From: Bacteroidales bacterium UBA1035
GTDB lineage: Bacteria; Bacteroidota; Bacteroidia; Bacteroidales; Dysgonomonadaceae
Assembly: GCA_002316835.1 (NCBI GenBank)
Contig: DCEG01000116.1
Span: forward strand, 19,403-41,063
Length of the DNA stretch: 21,661 nucleotides
Reading direction: 5' to 3'
The notes under the pieces were generated by a model. The model searched no databases, was not told where the DNA came from, and was given only the letters and a program-made list of their open reading frames with translations. Every line of letters starts with the position of its first letter. Within the stretch, counting starts at the first letter, position 1. The position numbers were made by a program, and so were the translations under genes. Of the stretch, positions 13,961-21,661 are shown piece by piece.

Positions 13961-16033
13961 ATGAAAAAAATAATCTTATCCGCCATCATATTTCTATCCA
14001 CACTTTCGGTTTCATCGCAGGTGAACACCGACAGGGTGATGATGATCGGAAAAAATGCGCTTTATTTTGAGGATTACGTGCTTGCCATACAGTATTTTAA
14101 TCAGGTTATCGGGGCAAAATCTTACCTCGCCGACCCGTATTATTTCCGGGCAATGGCAAAATTTATGCTCGATGATTTTAAAGGTGCCGAAGAAGATGCA
14201 AATCTTTGTATCGAACGAAATCCCTATTATACGGCAGCGTACCAGCTTCGCGGAGCGGCACGACAAAATCAGGAGAAATTTGAGCTGGCAGCTACCGATT
14301 ACCAGCGCAGCCTGGAGTTTTTTCCCGAAGACCGGCTCACATTGGTGAATATGGCCATCGTGAATGTGGAATTAAAGCATTACGAAGTAGCCGAAAAATT
14401 CTTCGAAGTACTGATACGACGTTTTCCCGATTACGTTCCCGGATATCTTACCCGTGGACAAATGCATTTGGAAAGAAATGATACGCTGAAAGCGTTAGCT
14501 GATTACGATAAAGCTATCGAAATTGATCCGTATACGGCACAGTCTTTTTCTGCGCGCGGATTACTGCAGTTTCAGCTGAAAGATTACAACAAGGCGCTTG
14601 CCGATTTAGATGAAGCTATCCGTCTTGACCCGTATTTTACCGGAAACTACATCAATCGCGGTTTGGTAAAATATAATCTGAACGATTTACGAGGTGCGAT
14701 GGCAGATTACGACAGAGTGATAGAATCGGATGAGAATAATCTGATTGCTCTGTTTAACCGTGGGTTGCTGCGTGCGCAGGTTGCTGATAATAATCGTGCT
14801 ATCCGGGATTTTGATAAAGTTATCGAAATGGAACCCGAAAATACAATGGCGTATATAAACAGAGCAATGTTGCACGCTGAAATCGGGGACAATGCAAGTG
14901 CTATTCAGGATTTGAACTTCGTGCTCAACGAGCATCCCGATTTTTTTACCGGATATTATATGCGTGCCGAAATGAAGCGTCAATTGAACGACTTGCGAGG
15001 CGCTGAACGTGATTATCTGACTGCCCGAAATGAAGAGGCTAAGGCCAAAAAACGGGCAACGGTGGATGCCGCTGACGGTAGAAAGCTGGCTGCTGAGTCG
15101 AAGGATACGCGCGAAGAAACGGATAAGGATATCGATAAATTCAATCTTCTGGTTGTTGCCGACAAGGAAGCATCGGAAAAGAACCAGAGTAAGTACCAGC
15201 GTGAATCTCGTGGTCGGGTACAGGATTTGAATACGAAAGTAACGCTGGAGCCTAAATTCGTACTGACGTATTACGACAAAGGATTTGAAGTGAACAGACC
15301 TGTTTATTTTTCCGAATCGATGGAGAAAGCCAACCAACTGCTGAACCTGAACTGGAAACTCAAAGCAGTCAACAATGAGGCTGCAATGAACGAATTGCAG
15401 GTGCAAACGCATTTCCGTTCTATCGATAATTTTTCGCGATTGTTGGTTCAAAATCCAAACGATGCTAAACTGTATTTCGGTCGCGGAATGGATTTTATGC
15501 TGGTTCAGGATTACGAAAATGCATTGAAAGATATTAACAGAGCAATCGAGCTGAATCCAGATTTTATACAATCGTATTTTGTGCGGGCGGTGATAATGTC
15601 CAAGCAGTTGGAACTTGATCCTTTGCTGCCACCTGAAACGGTTGCTCCGGAATCTCCCGTTGGTGTAAATCCTGCCGACAGATTGAAAGATTTGCCACAG
15701 ATTGCCAAGACGAAAATACCCGAAGTTTCTACAAAATCGTTCAAATACGATGCTATTTTAAAGGATTACGAAACTATTCTTCGTCTCGATCCTAATTTCA
15801 TCTTTGCATACTACAATATGGCTGAAATTTACAGTCTTGAAAAAGACTATCGCGCAGCGATTGACAGCTATAGTAAAGCGATAAAAATTGAACCACAGTT
15901 TGCCGAAGCGTATTTCAATCGCGGACTATCGCGATTATCGATTGGCGAAACTGCTATCGGGCTGGATGATCTTCGCAAAGCCGGTGAATTGGGAGTAGTA
16001 GAATCGTACAGCATCATCAAGCGGATGCAATAA
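13961..16033 (+). CDS. Large exported tetratricopeptide-repeat protein
   Basis: This 690-residue protein begins with a Sec signal peptide (MKKIILSAIIFLSTLSVSSQ). Tandem TPR motifs fill about residues 30-350; clear units include ALADYDKAIEIDPYTAQSFS, ALADLDEAIRLDPYFTG and AIRDFDKVIEMEPENTMAY. A central stretch (about 355-490) is not TPR-like: first a charged Lys/Glu-rich helix, then a segment with YYDKGFEVNRPVYF and two possible helices. TPRs return from about 493 to the end, with a Pro-rich insertion (LLPPETVAPESPVGVNP) near 550. TPR proteins act as scaffolds, so this one probably binds other proteins in the periplasm. It lies 59 bases after tsaE, but a link to type IX secretion is only conjecture. 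It is the last gene before a strong terminator. Confidence 0.88.
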   Translation: MKKIILSAIIFLSTLSVSSQVNTDRVMMIGKNALYFEDYVLAIQYFNQVIGAKSYLADPYYFRAMAKFMLDDFKGAEEDANLCIERNPYYTAAYQLRGAARQNQEKFELAATDYQRSLEFFPEDRLTLVNMAIVNVELKHYEVAEKFFEVLIRRFPDYVPGYLTRGQMHLERNDTLKALADYDKAIEIDPYTAQSFSARGLLQFQLKDYNKALADLDEAIRLDPYFTGNYINRGLVKYNLNDLRGAMADYDRVIESDENNLIALFNRGLLRAQVADNNRAIRDFDKVIEMEPENTMAYINRAMLHAEIGDNASAIQDLNFVLNEHPDFFTGYYMRAEMKRQLNDLRGAERDYLTARNEEAKAKKRATVDAADGRKLAAESKDTREETDKDIDKFNLLVVADKEASEKNQSKYQRESRGRVQDLNTKVTLEPKFVLTYYDKGFEVNRPVYFSESMEKANQLLNLNWKLKAVNNEAAMNELQVQTHFRSIDNFSRLLVQNPNDAKLYFGRGMDFMLVQDYENALKDINRAIELNPDFIQSYFVRAVIMSKQLELDPLLPPETVAPESPVGVNPADRLKDLPQIAKTKIPEVSTKSFKYDAILKDYETILRLDPNFIFAYYNMAEIYSLEKDYRAAIDSYSKAIKIEPQFAEAYFNRGLSRLSIGETAIGLDDLRKAGELGVVESYSIIKRMQ

Positions 16034-16074
16034 AAAAGAAAGAAGAGGAATAAAATTCCTCTTCTTTCTTTTTT
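16032..16074. terminator. Strong bidirectional terminator with perfect 20-bp stem
   Basis: A 20-base left arm (16032-16051, A-rich then AGAAGAGGAAT) pairs perfectly with 16055-16074 across a 3-base loop and ends in a T-run. The left arm includes the last two bases of the TPR gene's stop codon. With A-tract and T-tract on opposite sides it can serve both the TPR gene and the convergent VOC gene (stop at 16104). Confidence 0.85.
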
Positions 16075-16103
16075 TAATAATACTCCTTAATCTATTACTA
16101 AAA

Positions 16104-16538
16104 TTACTTAGGCTCTGTTCTGTGGCTCACCATCCAGTTGATGCCGAACTTATCGGTAAACATGCCAAAATATTCTCCCCAGAATGAAACGTTCAAGGGC
16201 ATTGTTACTTGCCCGCCTTCCGATAATTTATTAAACAATTTTTCAGCTTCTTCCTTGCTGTCTGCACCGATCGAAAGAGAAAAGTTGTTGCCTTTCATGT
16301 AATTTGAAGACCATTCACCTCCCGTGTCGCTTCCCATTAAAACGGTTTCCTTGCTGATCGGCAAAGAGATATGCATTATTCTGTCGCCAAAATCTGCAGG
16401 AATCGGCTTACTTCCATCGTTTGGCATGTCTTTATAGCGACCTATGTAGGGAAACTCTCCGCCAAAAGCCGATTTGTAAAAGTTGAACGCTTCTTCACAA
16501 TTTCCGTTGAAGCTTAAATAAATGTTTACTGTTGCCAT
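16104..16538 (-). CDS. VOC family protein, PhnB-like (glyoxalase/bleomycin resistance fold)
   Basis: This 144-residue protein fits the PhnB-like branch of the vicinal oxygen chelate superfamily. The opening VNIYLSFNGNCEEAFNFYKSAFGGE is the standard start of that branch. Two beta-alpha-beta-beta-beta units follow: the second runs from about residue 83 (NFSLSIGADSKEEAEKLFNKL) to WGEYFGMFTDKFGINWMV. Such proteins are common, small and cytoplasmic, and their substrates are generally unknown; despite the name there is no evidence for a phosphonate role here. It begins 20 bases after the SRPBCC gene on the same strand, so the two form a short operon. The canonical N-terminus supports the start. Confidence 0.92.
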   Translation of the reverse strand: MATVNIYLSFNGNCEEAFNFYKSAFGGEFPYIGRYKDMPNDGSKPIPADFGDRIMHISLPISKETVLMGSDTGGEWSSNYMKGNNFSLSIGADSKEEAEKLFNKLSEGGQVTMPLNVSFWGEYFGMFTDKFGINWMVSHRTEPK

Positions 16539-16558
16539 ATTATTATTGTGATTTTAAA

Positions 16559-17101
16559 TTATTGTTCTTCTAAAATAGTTTTGAGCTTGTTTAATCCGGT
16601 TTCAAAATCGCCGGCGATCATCTTTTCGAAATCCATAAACAGCAGCATAACGTTCATCGGATAATTCACTCGTCCGGAGAAGCCCCACCTTACTTTGGTT
16701 CGGTTGTCTGGTTCCGCTTCCGTGATCATATATGCTTTTTCAGTCGATTCGAAAGGCTTGATAAAACGAAGTTCGTAATCGATGCGTTCGCCTTCGGTAA
16801 TTTTTAAAATTTCCTGTTCGCCTGCACCCACATCGGGATTTTCACTTTCCCAAGCCGATATAAAACCGGGCGTTCCATCGATTCCTGTATAGGTTTTTTT
16901 CATATTGGGATCTATCGTTGCCCATTTACTGAAATTATCCTGATTCTTGAGGTACTTAACGTAATCAAAAACTTCTTGTTTCGGTTTATTGATGGAAATT
17001 TCTCTTTCTACAGCATATTCTTTTTGAACAAAAATTGCAACAATTAGCGGTAGTGCTATCAATATTGCGATTGCCAAAAATACTCTCTTTAAAATTTTCA
17101 T
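16559..17101 (-). CDS. SRPBCC family protein with N-terminal membrane anchor
   Basis: The 180-residue protein has an N-terminal hydrophobic segment (about 7-25, RVFLAIAILIALPLIVAIFV) that would anchor it in the inner membrane, followed by a START/Bet v 1-like SRPBCC domain. Typical blocks are EREISINKPKQEVFDYVKYL, NFSKWATIDP, GTPGFISAWES and TKVRWGFSGRVNYPMNVM, ending in a long C-terminal helix (EKMIAGDFETGLNKLKTIL). Such domains bind hydrophobic ligands in a deep cavity; the ligand is unknown. It is co-directional with the VOC gene (20-base gap), a pairing of two small-molecule-binding folds. The start follows from the signal-like N-terminus. Confidence 0.9.
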   Translation of the reverse strand: MKILKRVFLAIAILIALPLIVAIFVQKEYAVEREISINKPKQEVFDYVKYLKNQDNFSKWATIDPNMKKTYTGIDGTPGFISAWESENPDVGAGEQEILKITEGERIDYELRFIKPFESTEKAYMITEAEPDNRTKVRWGFSGRVNYPMNVMLLFMDFEKMIAGDFETGLNKLKTILEEQ

Positions 17102-17212
17102 ACTTAGTGACTTATTTGATTTGATCTTTTGCAGATATTACAAAGACACATTTAACACACAGGTATGGAAAGTTGTTTTGATGAAACTAAATCTTTTTTG
17201 TGTTTCGATTTT

Positions 17213-18742
17213 TTACTTCACCTCATCCGGCCACGGACAAACCTCTCCGGTAGTTTTGAAAGATGGACGTTGTGCTTTCATTTTGCGGAGTCTATTGCTT
17301 AATTCTTTCGAAAGTTTTTTTACTAATTGGGGATTTGAAGATGCTAAATCTCTTGCTTCGCCGATATCGTTAGTAACATTGAAAAGCTCCCGTTTACCTG
17401 TTTCGTAATAATATATCAATTTAAAGTCACCTTTTCGGATAGCGCTTGTTGTACCGATTCCCGGGCCGTCGTTACCCCAAAGGTTAGGAAAGTGCCAGAT
17501 CAGGCTGCGGTTATTGTAATTGGTAGTTTTTCCCAAAAGCATTGGGACGAAACTCTTTCCGTCAACCTGCTGCTTGGTTTTATATGATTCCACTTGCGCC
17601 ATTTCGAGCAATGTTGGAAAATGGTCTTCTATGATTGTATATTCGTTGTTTCGGGTTCCGGCTTTTACTTTACCCGCCCATTTCACGATCATCGGTTCGC
17701 GGATTCCGCCTTCATACATCGAACCTTTACCGCTGTTCAGTGGCGCGTTGTGAGTGTGAAGTGGTAAGTCTCGCCAGTGAGGTTCTGATGACAATCCCCC
17801 ATTATCGCCCATGAAAACGATTATCGTGTTGTCGTCCATTCCATTCTTCTCCAACCAATCCATTAAATCGCCCAGACTCTTGTCCATCCCTTCGATAAGT
17901 GAGGCATAACCCGCTTCTTTTTCCGATAATCCGGCGTCGATATATTTTTGATAATAACGCATGTCCTTATCCACCGGAATATGAATAGCGTAGTGTGACA
18001 TATACAGGAAAAATGGCTGCCCAAGGCGTTTGGCTTTATCGAGCGCTTTCATGGCTTCCAGCGTAAGCGCTTCGGTAGCGAAAATGTTTTTTCCCCAATA
18101 ATCTTTTAATCCCGGAATGGCCTGAAGAGGCGATGGTTTTCCATCGGTACGGTTTCCAAAATTCTGCTCTCCCAGGTAACTGGCAATGCCTCCACCAGCG
18201 TGCCCTGCAATGTTTACTTCGAATCCCAAATGATAAGGGCTCTCTCCCGGTGTGTCGATAGCTCCCCAGTGTGCCTTTCCGCAATGAATGGTGTGATAGC
18301 CGTTGTTTTTAAGAATTTGCGCCAATGAAGTTACTTCGTAAGTGGCGGGGATATTGGGAACTTGAGCGATGCCGTTTACGTTCCATTGGGGAAATTCCAG
18401 CACATCGCTTTTTCGGTCTGTAGATTTGTTTTTCTCCAATGTCCAGTTGGTTACCCGATGACAGGCAGCGTTCATTCCGGTTAACAGACTCACGCGCGTT
18501 GGTGAACTTACTGGACAGGCATAGGCTTGCGTAAACACCATTCCCTGCGACGCCAGCCGCTCCATATAGGGCGTATAGTATCGCTCGTTGGACTGCGTTT
18601 TTTCCGTCCAGAAAGGAAGCGATGTGTCCTGCCAGCCCATATCATCTACCAAAAAATAGATGATATTCGGGCGAGTATTTGTGGTCTGAGCTGAGAGTGC
18701 TGATGCTGAAAGAATAGCAATAGGCAGTAAGGACTTTTTCAT
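17213..18742 (-). CDS. Exported S1-family sulfatase, serine type
   Basis: This 509-residue protein has a Sec signal peptide (MKKSLLPIAILSASALSAQ) and then the S1 sulfatase layout. The N-terminal calcium-binding block is NIIYFLVDDMGWQD (D33, D34). The maturation motif is CPVSSPTRVSLLTG: the S-x-P-x-R core puts the catalytic residue at S79, so formylglycine must be made from serine by an anaerobic maturase (anSME) encoded elsewhere. Further blocks are HCGKAHWG (K156, H158), SHYAIHIPV (H250) and FMGDNGG (D313, N314), then SMYEGGIREP. The C-terminal subdomain includes GDFKLIYYYETGKRELFNV. It would remove sulfate from a sugar in the periplasm. The neighbouring fucosidase suggests a sulfated, fucosylated glycan; the sugar and position cannot be read from sequence. 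Confidence 0.95.
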   Translation of the reverse strand: MKKSLLPIAILSASALSAQTTNTRPNIIYFLVDDMGWQDTSLPFWTEKTQSNERYYTPYMERLASQGMVFTQAYACPVSSPTRVSLLTGMNAACHRVTNWTLEKNKSTDRKSDVLEFPQWNVNGIAQVPNIPATYEVTSLAQILKNNGYHTIHCGKAHWGAIDTPGESPYHLGFEVNIAGHAGGGIASYLGEQNFGNRTDGKPSPLQAIPGLKDYWGKNIFATEALTLEAMKALDKAKRLGQPFFLYMSHYAIHIPVDKDMRYYQKYIDAGLSEKEAGYASLIEGMDKSLGDLMDWLEKNGMDDNTIIVFMGDNGGLSSEPHWRDLPLHTHNAPLNSGKGSMYEGGIREPMIVKWAGKVKAGTRNNEYTIIEDHFPTLLEMAQVESYKTKQQVDGKSFVPMLLGKTTNYNNRSLIWHFPNLWGNDGPGIGTTSAIRKGDFKLIYYYETGKRELFNVTNDIGEARDLASSNPQLVKKLSKELSNRLRKMKAQRPSFKTTGEVCPWPDEVK

Positions 18743-18843
18743 AGCTTTACTCTATAATTTCGCATTATATACACTGAAATTTATAATCTGATGGATATCA
18801 ATGTTTTTTCAACTATTAGTCGTAAGTGGCTGACTTCAGTTGG

Positions 18844-18857
18844 TTCAAAAGTTTGAA
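18844..18857. repeat. Short inverted repeat TTCAAA-AG-TTTGAA
   Basis: Perfect 6-base arms around a 2-base centre in the 263-base spacer between the GH95 and sulfatase genes (18743-19005), about 100 bases upstream of the sulfatase start. It could be an operator, or chance in AT-rich DNA. The rest of the spacer shows no TAnnTTTG box on the minus strand, no convincing terminator and no coding frame. Confidence 0.3.
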
Positions 18858-19005
18858 TACTTTTATGTCCGACTGACTCTTTAAAATGTAAGATGCGATA
18901 TAAAAAACACAACAATACATAGATTATTGTTTCGCCCCTTGAAGAATTGCTCCTTGATCTGTTTTACCCTGCGGTCGCAATGCTATTCAACAAAAAACGA
19001 CACGA

Positions 19006-21435
19006 TTATTTGTGCACAAATTTCAGTTTCGCTTCTTCTCCCTGATTTAAATCAAAAGAGATGTAACCGTTCTCTGTAGCTAATTCTTTTCCGCTTCGTT
19101 CTACCGATGCAGCATAAACCGGAACTTTCAGTTTGAAAGTATTATTGGTTTTGGCTTTGATGACTGCCGACGACAATTGCTTGTTGCTCCAAACAGCATC
19201 CACTTCGGCTCCGCCGCGCACGCGTAAACCCTTAAAGTTTCCGGTTGCCCAGTTGTCAGGAAGAGCGGGAAGCAGTTCTATATAGCCATCATGGCTTTGG
19301 ATGAGCATTTCGGCAATCCCCGATGTGCCTCCAAAGTTTCCATCGATTTGGAACGGCGGATGCGCACAAAACAAATTAGGATACGTTCCGCCGCCGTGAC
19401 CACTGTATGTGGTGGCATTGATATCGATGGACGGTTGCAACAAACTTTTGAATAGTTTGTAAGCCCGATTACCATCTTGCAGACGTGCCCAAAAATTCAC
19501 TTTCCACGCGCGCGACCAACCCGTTCCTCCATCGCCGCGGCGATTAAGCGTTTCACGAGCCGCTTCAGCAAGTTCCGGAGTGCTGTTTAGCGTAATCTGA
19601 TTTGCCGGATACAGTCCGTACAAGTGCGAAACGTGGCGATGTTTAGGTTCGGCTTCTTCGTAATCTTCCATCCACTCCTGCAAATAACCGTTGGGACTGA
19701 TTTGAACGGGTGGCAATTTGGATAATTGTTCACGAATGCGTTTGGTGGTTTCGTCTTCGATATTCAGAATCTCAGCGGCTTTCAAAACATTGCCGTATAA
19801 TTCGTTGACCAACTGAATATCCATTGTGGGACCCAAACATACGTTTACCGCAGTTTTTGTGCCCGGCATAAAAAACGCGTTTTCGGGCGACGATGACGGG
19901 GCGGTTACCAACCAACCGTTTTCGGGTTCGGTAATCATACTGGTGGTGAAAAAATCGGCGGCGCCTTTCAAAGTCGGGTAAATCGACGCCAAGTACTCCT
20001 TGTTTTGTGTGAAAGCGTAATGTTCCCAAAGGTGTTCGCAAAGCCATGCTCCGCCCGTGATAGTAGAACCCCACGACGCGTGTTCGCCAGGCGCAGTAAA
20101 CAGCCACGGATTGCTCATCATGTGCGCCATCCAGCCTTCGGCTCCGTAATAGGTCTTTGCGGTTTCAGTTCCTGACGGAACCAAAGAATTAGTGAATTCA
20201 ATCAGCGGTTTGTGCAGTTCCGATAAATTGCATACTTCGGCAAGCCAATAATTCATTTGCACGTTGATATTGAGGTGATAATCACCGTTCCACGGTGTTT
20301 GCACGGTATTAGCCCACAAACCCTGCAAATTAACAGGTAACGTGTTTTCGCGTGTGCCGGAAATCAACAGATAACGGCCGAATTGAAAATAGAGTGCCGC
20401 GAAAGCCGGGTCGTCGTTTCGTTGAAAATCGTTCAAACGCGCATCGGTTGTTGTAACGTTATCCTGTTCGCCTAAATTCAGTTCCACTCGGTTAAATTTA
20501 TCCTGATACGCTGCAATATGATTGTTTTTTAACTTATTGTATTCCATTCTCACTGAAGCTCCCAATAAATTATCCACCGTTGTGTTGAAGTTTTTATCCA
20601 GCATATCGGTAGATGACGAAATGATAATTAATGCCTCATCGGCATCGGAAAGTTTGATCGATGAATCATCTGCTCCCAGTATTCCGCCTTTGTTTATAAC
20701 TTGCATCCGGGTGCGGTAGCGAACGCCTTTATCGGTATCGTATCCATCATTCAACTGTCCTTCCATTTGCAAACCGTTGTCGTTTCCCAAGGAAACGGTT
20801 ACTCTTTCCGGGCGACTCAACGCGGCATCGAACGAAATGGACCCTTTTTTGTCTGCCGACAACCGAATCACCAACACATCATCAGCGTGAGAAGCAAAAT
20901 ATTCTCGCGTGTAAGTTACGTCGCCTTTTTTGAATTGGGTACGCGCTACTGCATCGTTGAGCGAAAGCGATCGTTGATAGCCGTTTACCGAATCGGTTGA
21001 GGCATAATTGTATTGGATATTTAAATCACCCAACATCTGAAAACAACCGTAAGGTGCGTCTTTTCCGGCGCCGAGAGACGAACCTTTTCCGCCGCAACGG
21101 AAATGCTGATACATCATATTTTGCGCGTCTACGTTTTTGCCTTCGAGCAGCAATTGGCGAATTTGCGGTAAATAATTGATGGCTTCGGGATTGAGAGCAT
21201 CTTTATCCACACTTCCCGACCACATTGTGATGTCGTTCAGCACAATATGCTCTTTATCAATTCCGCCATCTGGCATCATCCCAATGCGTCCGTTTCCTAA
21301 CGGAAGCGTTTGTTCCCAAATATCGGCAGGTTTATCAAACAACATCTTCATTTCTTGTGTCGATGTCTTTTGAGTTTGAGCGCAAGCAGTAAAAATTATC
21401 GCGATGGCAAGTAGTGAAAGGAGATCTTTTTTCAT
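19006..21435 (-). CDS. GH95 alpha-L-fucosidase lipoprotein
   Basis: This 809-residue protein has a lipoprotein signal (IAIIFTAC; lipidated C18) and the full glycoside hydrolase family 95 layout: an N-terminal beta-domain (about 30-290, with IWEQTLPLGNGRIG and LNDITMWSG), then an (alpha/alpha)6 barrel and a C-terminal beta-domain ending LLPALPDNWATGNFKGLRVRGG. Likely catalytic residues, judged against the characterised bifidobacterial AfcA, are N389 and N391 in YHLNINVQMNYW, the acid E518 in TAPSSSPEN and D698 in FQIDGNFGG. GH95 enzymes are inverting and mostly cleave alpha-1,2-linked fucose, though some act on galactose. It would work at the cell surface or in the periplasm. It starts 22 bases after a beta-helix gene, so both are probably in one transcript. 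Confidence 0.95.
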   Translation of the reverse strand: MKKDLLSLLAIAIIFTACAQTQKTSTQEMKMLFDKPADIWEQTLPLGNGRIGMMPDGGIDKEHIVLNDITMWSGSVDKDALNPEAINYLPQIRQLLLEGKNVDAQNMMYQHFRCGGKGSSLGAGKDAPYGCFQMLGDLNIQYNYASTDSVNGYQRSLSLNDAVARTQFKKGDVTYTREYFASHADDVLVIRLSADKKGSISFDAALSRPERVTVSLGNDNGLQMEGQLNDGYDTDKGVRYRTRMQVINKGGILGADDSSIKLSDADEALIIISSSTDMLDKNFNTTVDNLLGASVRMEYNKLKNNHIAAYQDKFNRVELNLGEQDNVTTTDARLNDFQRNDDPAFAALYFQFGRYLLISGTRENTLPVNLQGLWANTVQTPWNGDYHLNINVQMNYWLAEVCNLSELHKPLIEFTNSLVPSGTETAKTYYGAEGWMAHMMSNPWLFTAPGEHASWGSTITGGAWLCEHLWEHYAFTQNKEYLASIYPTLKGAADFFTTSMITEPENGWLVTAPSSSPENAFFMPGTKTAVNVCLGPTMDIQLVNELYGNVLKAAEILNIEDETTKRIREQLSKLPPVQISPNGYLQEWMEDYEEAEPKHRHVSHLYGLYPANQITLNSTPELAEAARETLNRRGDGGTGWSRAWKVNFWARLQDGNRAYKLFKSLLQPSIDINATTYSGHGGGTYPNLFCAHPPFQIDGNFGGTSGIAEMLIQSHDGYIELLPALPDNWATGNFKGLRVRGGAEVDAVWSNKQLSSAVIKAKTNNTFKLKVPVYAASVERSGKELATENGYISFDLNQGEEAKLKFVHK

Positions 21436-21457
21436 CTTATTGTTATTATAATTGTTT

Positions 21458-21661
21458 TCAGTTAATTGTTACTGCACCTGGAGTCGATTGTTCTGTTCTA
21501 ATATCCGTTTGTTTATCAAACTTAAACTCATCCGCAAAACTGTTATTTTCGATAGTAACATTGGCCACTTTTTCAAAGAAGAAAGGACTGGTGTTCCAAT
21601 GAAACGGTTCAAAATCGGTATTGTGTGTAATGGTATTGTTGCGGAAAATGAGCCCGTCGGT
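21458..21661 (-). CDS. C-terminal end of a beta-helix protein, possible GH110-type glycosidase (partial)
   Basis: On the minus strand an open frame enters from the window's right edge and ends at TGA (21458-21460), giving 67 residues. The sequence LIFRNNTITHNTDFEPFHWN and VANVTIENNSF shows the NNxI/NNxF rung pattern of a right-handed parallel beta-helix. The FxPFHWN and KVxNVTIENN pieces remind me of the C-terminal part of Bacteroidota GH110 alpha-1,3-galactosidases, but this is from memory and too short to be firm. It lies 22 bases upstream of the GH95 fucosidase. Together the two could trim blood-group-like structures that carry both alpha-1,3-galactose and alpha-1,2-fucose; that is a hypothesis. 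Confidence 0.65.
   Translation of the reverse strand, partial: TDGLIFRNNTITHNTDFEPFHWNTSPFFFEKVANVTIENNSFADEFKFDKQTDIRTEQSTPGAVTIN

Noticed and set aside
14687..15571. 294-codon open frame on the minus strand inside the TPR gene
   Set aside because: It lies wholly antisense to a gene with clear TPR repeats; the translation shows no family motif and looks like a mirror of TPR codons.
17140..17150. TGTCTTTG on the minus strand as a promoter for the SRPBCC-VOC operon
   Set aside because: It breaks the second consensus base and has only a weak TTTC at the -33 distance.

Overview
The window looks like a chromosomal segment of a member of the order Bacteroidales (phylum Bacteroidota), possibly near the Dysgonomonadaceae; the family is a guess. 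Supporting signs are AT-rich leaders without Shine-Dalgarno sites, several Bacteroidota-type -7 boxes (TAnnTTTG), a porX-type regulator of the type IX secretion system, Bacteroidota-specific families (DUF6249, the PorX fusion of receiver and PglZ domains), and a GH95/sulfatase carbohydrate locus. I see no rRNA, tRNA, CRISPR array, intact insertion sequence or phage gene.

Layout. 1-843: the C-terminal part of a beta-helix (pectate-lyase-like) protein. 948-2930: two unrelated exported metallophosphoesterases in tandem, the second AT-rich and CPPED1-like. 2965-3189: a decayed DUF4395 membrane-protein remnant on the minus strand. 3320-4207: a class III PPK2 polyphosphate kinase, ended by a terminator shared with the convergent operon 5637 to 4257 (DUF6249 membrane protein, ECF sigma factor, probable membrane anti-sigma partner). 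5843-8149: a radical SAM protein of the putative DNA modification/repair family and its usual DUF4130 partner, separated by a spacer carrying three small GC-rich hairpins. 8251-11654 (minus): mscL, ctlX, rocD and a DUF1080 lipoprotein; ctlX and rocD together would take citrulline through ornithine to glutamate semialdehyde. 11900-16033 (plus): porX, tsaE and a large periplasmic TPR protein, closed by a near-perfect hairpin. 16104-17101 (minus): a VOC/PhnB-like protein and a membrane-anchored SRPBCC protein. 17213-21661 (minus): a serine-type sulfatase, a GH95 alpha-L-fucosidase lipoprotein, and the C-terminal end of another beta-helix protein.

Function. Most of the window is housekeeping, stress or metabolic: polyphosphate-driven nucleotide phosphorylation, ECF signalling, mechanosensitive protection, citrulline/ornithine breakdown, t6A tRNA modification and T9SS regulation. 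The last 4.4 kb is a degradation cluster that would remove fucose and sulfate from complex, possibly host-type, glycans. The most poorly understood element is the radical SAM/DUF4130 pair, whose reaction has not, to my knowledge, been established. I do not see a clearly new multi-gene system. The best candidates for a second look are that pair with its hairpin spacer, the DUF6249-sigma-anti-sigma cassette, and the fucosidase/beta-helix/sulfatase cluster.
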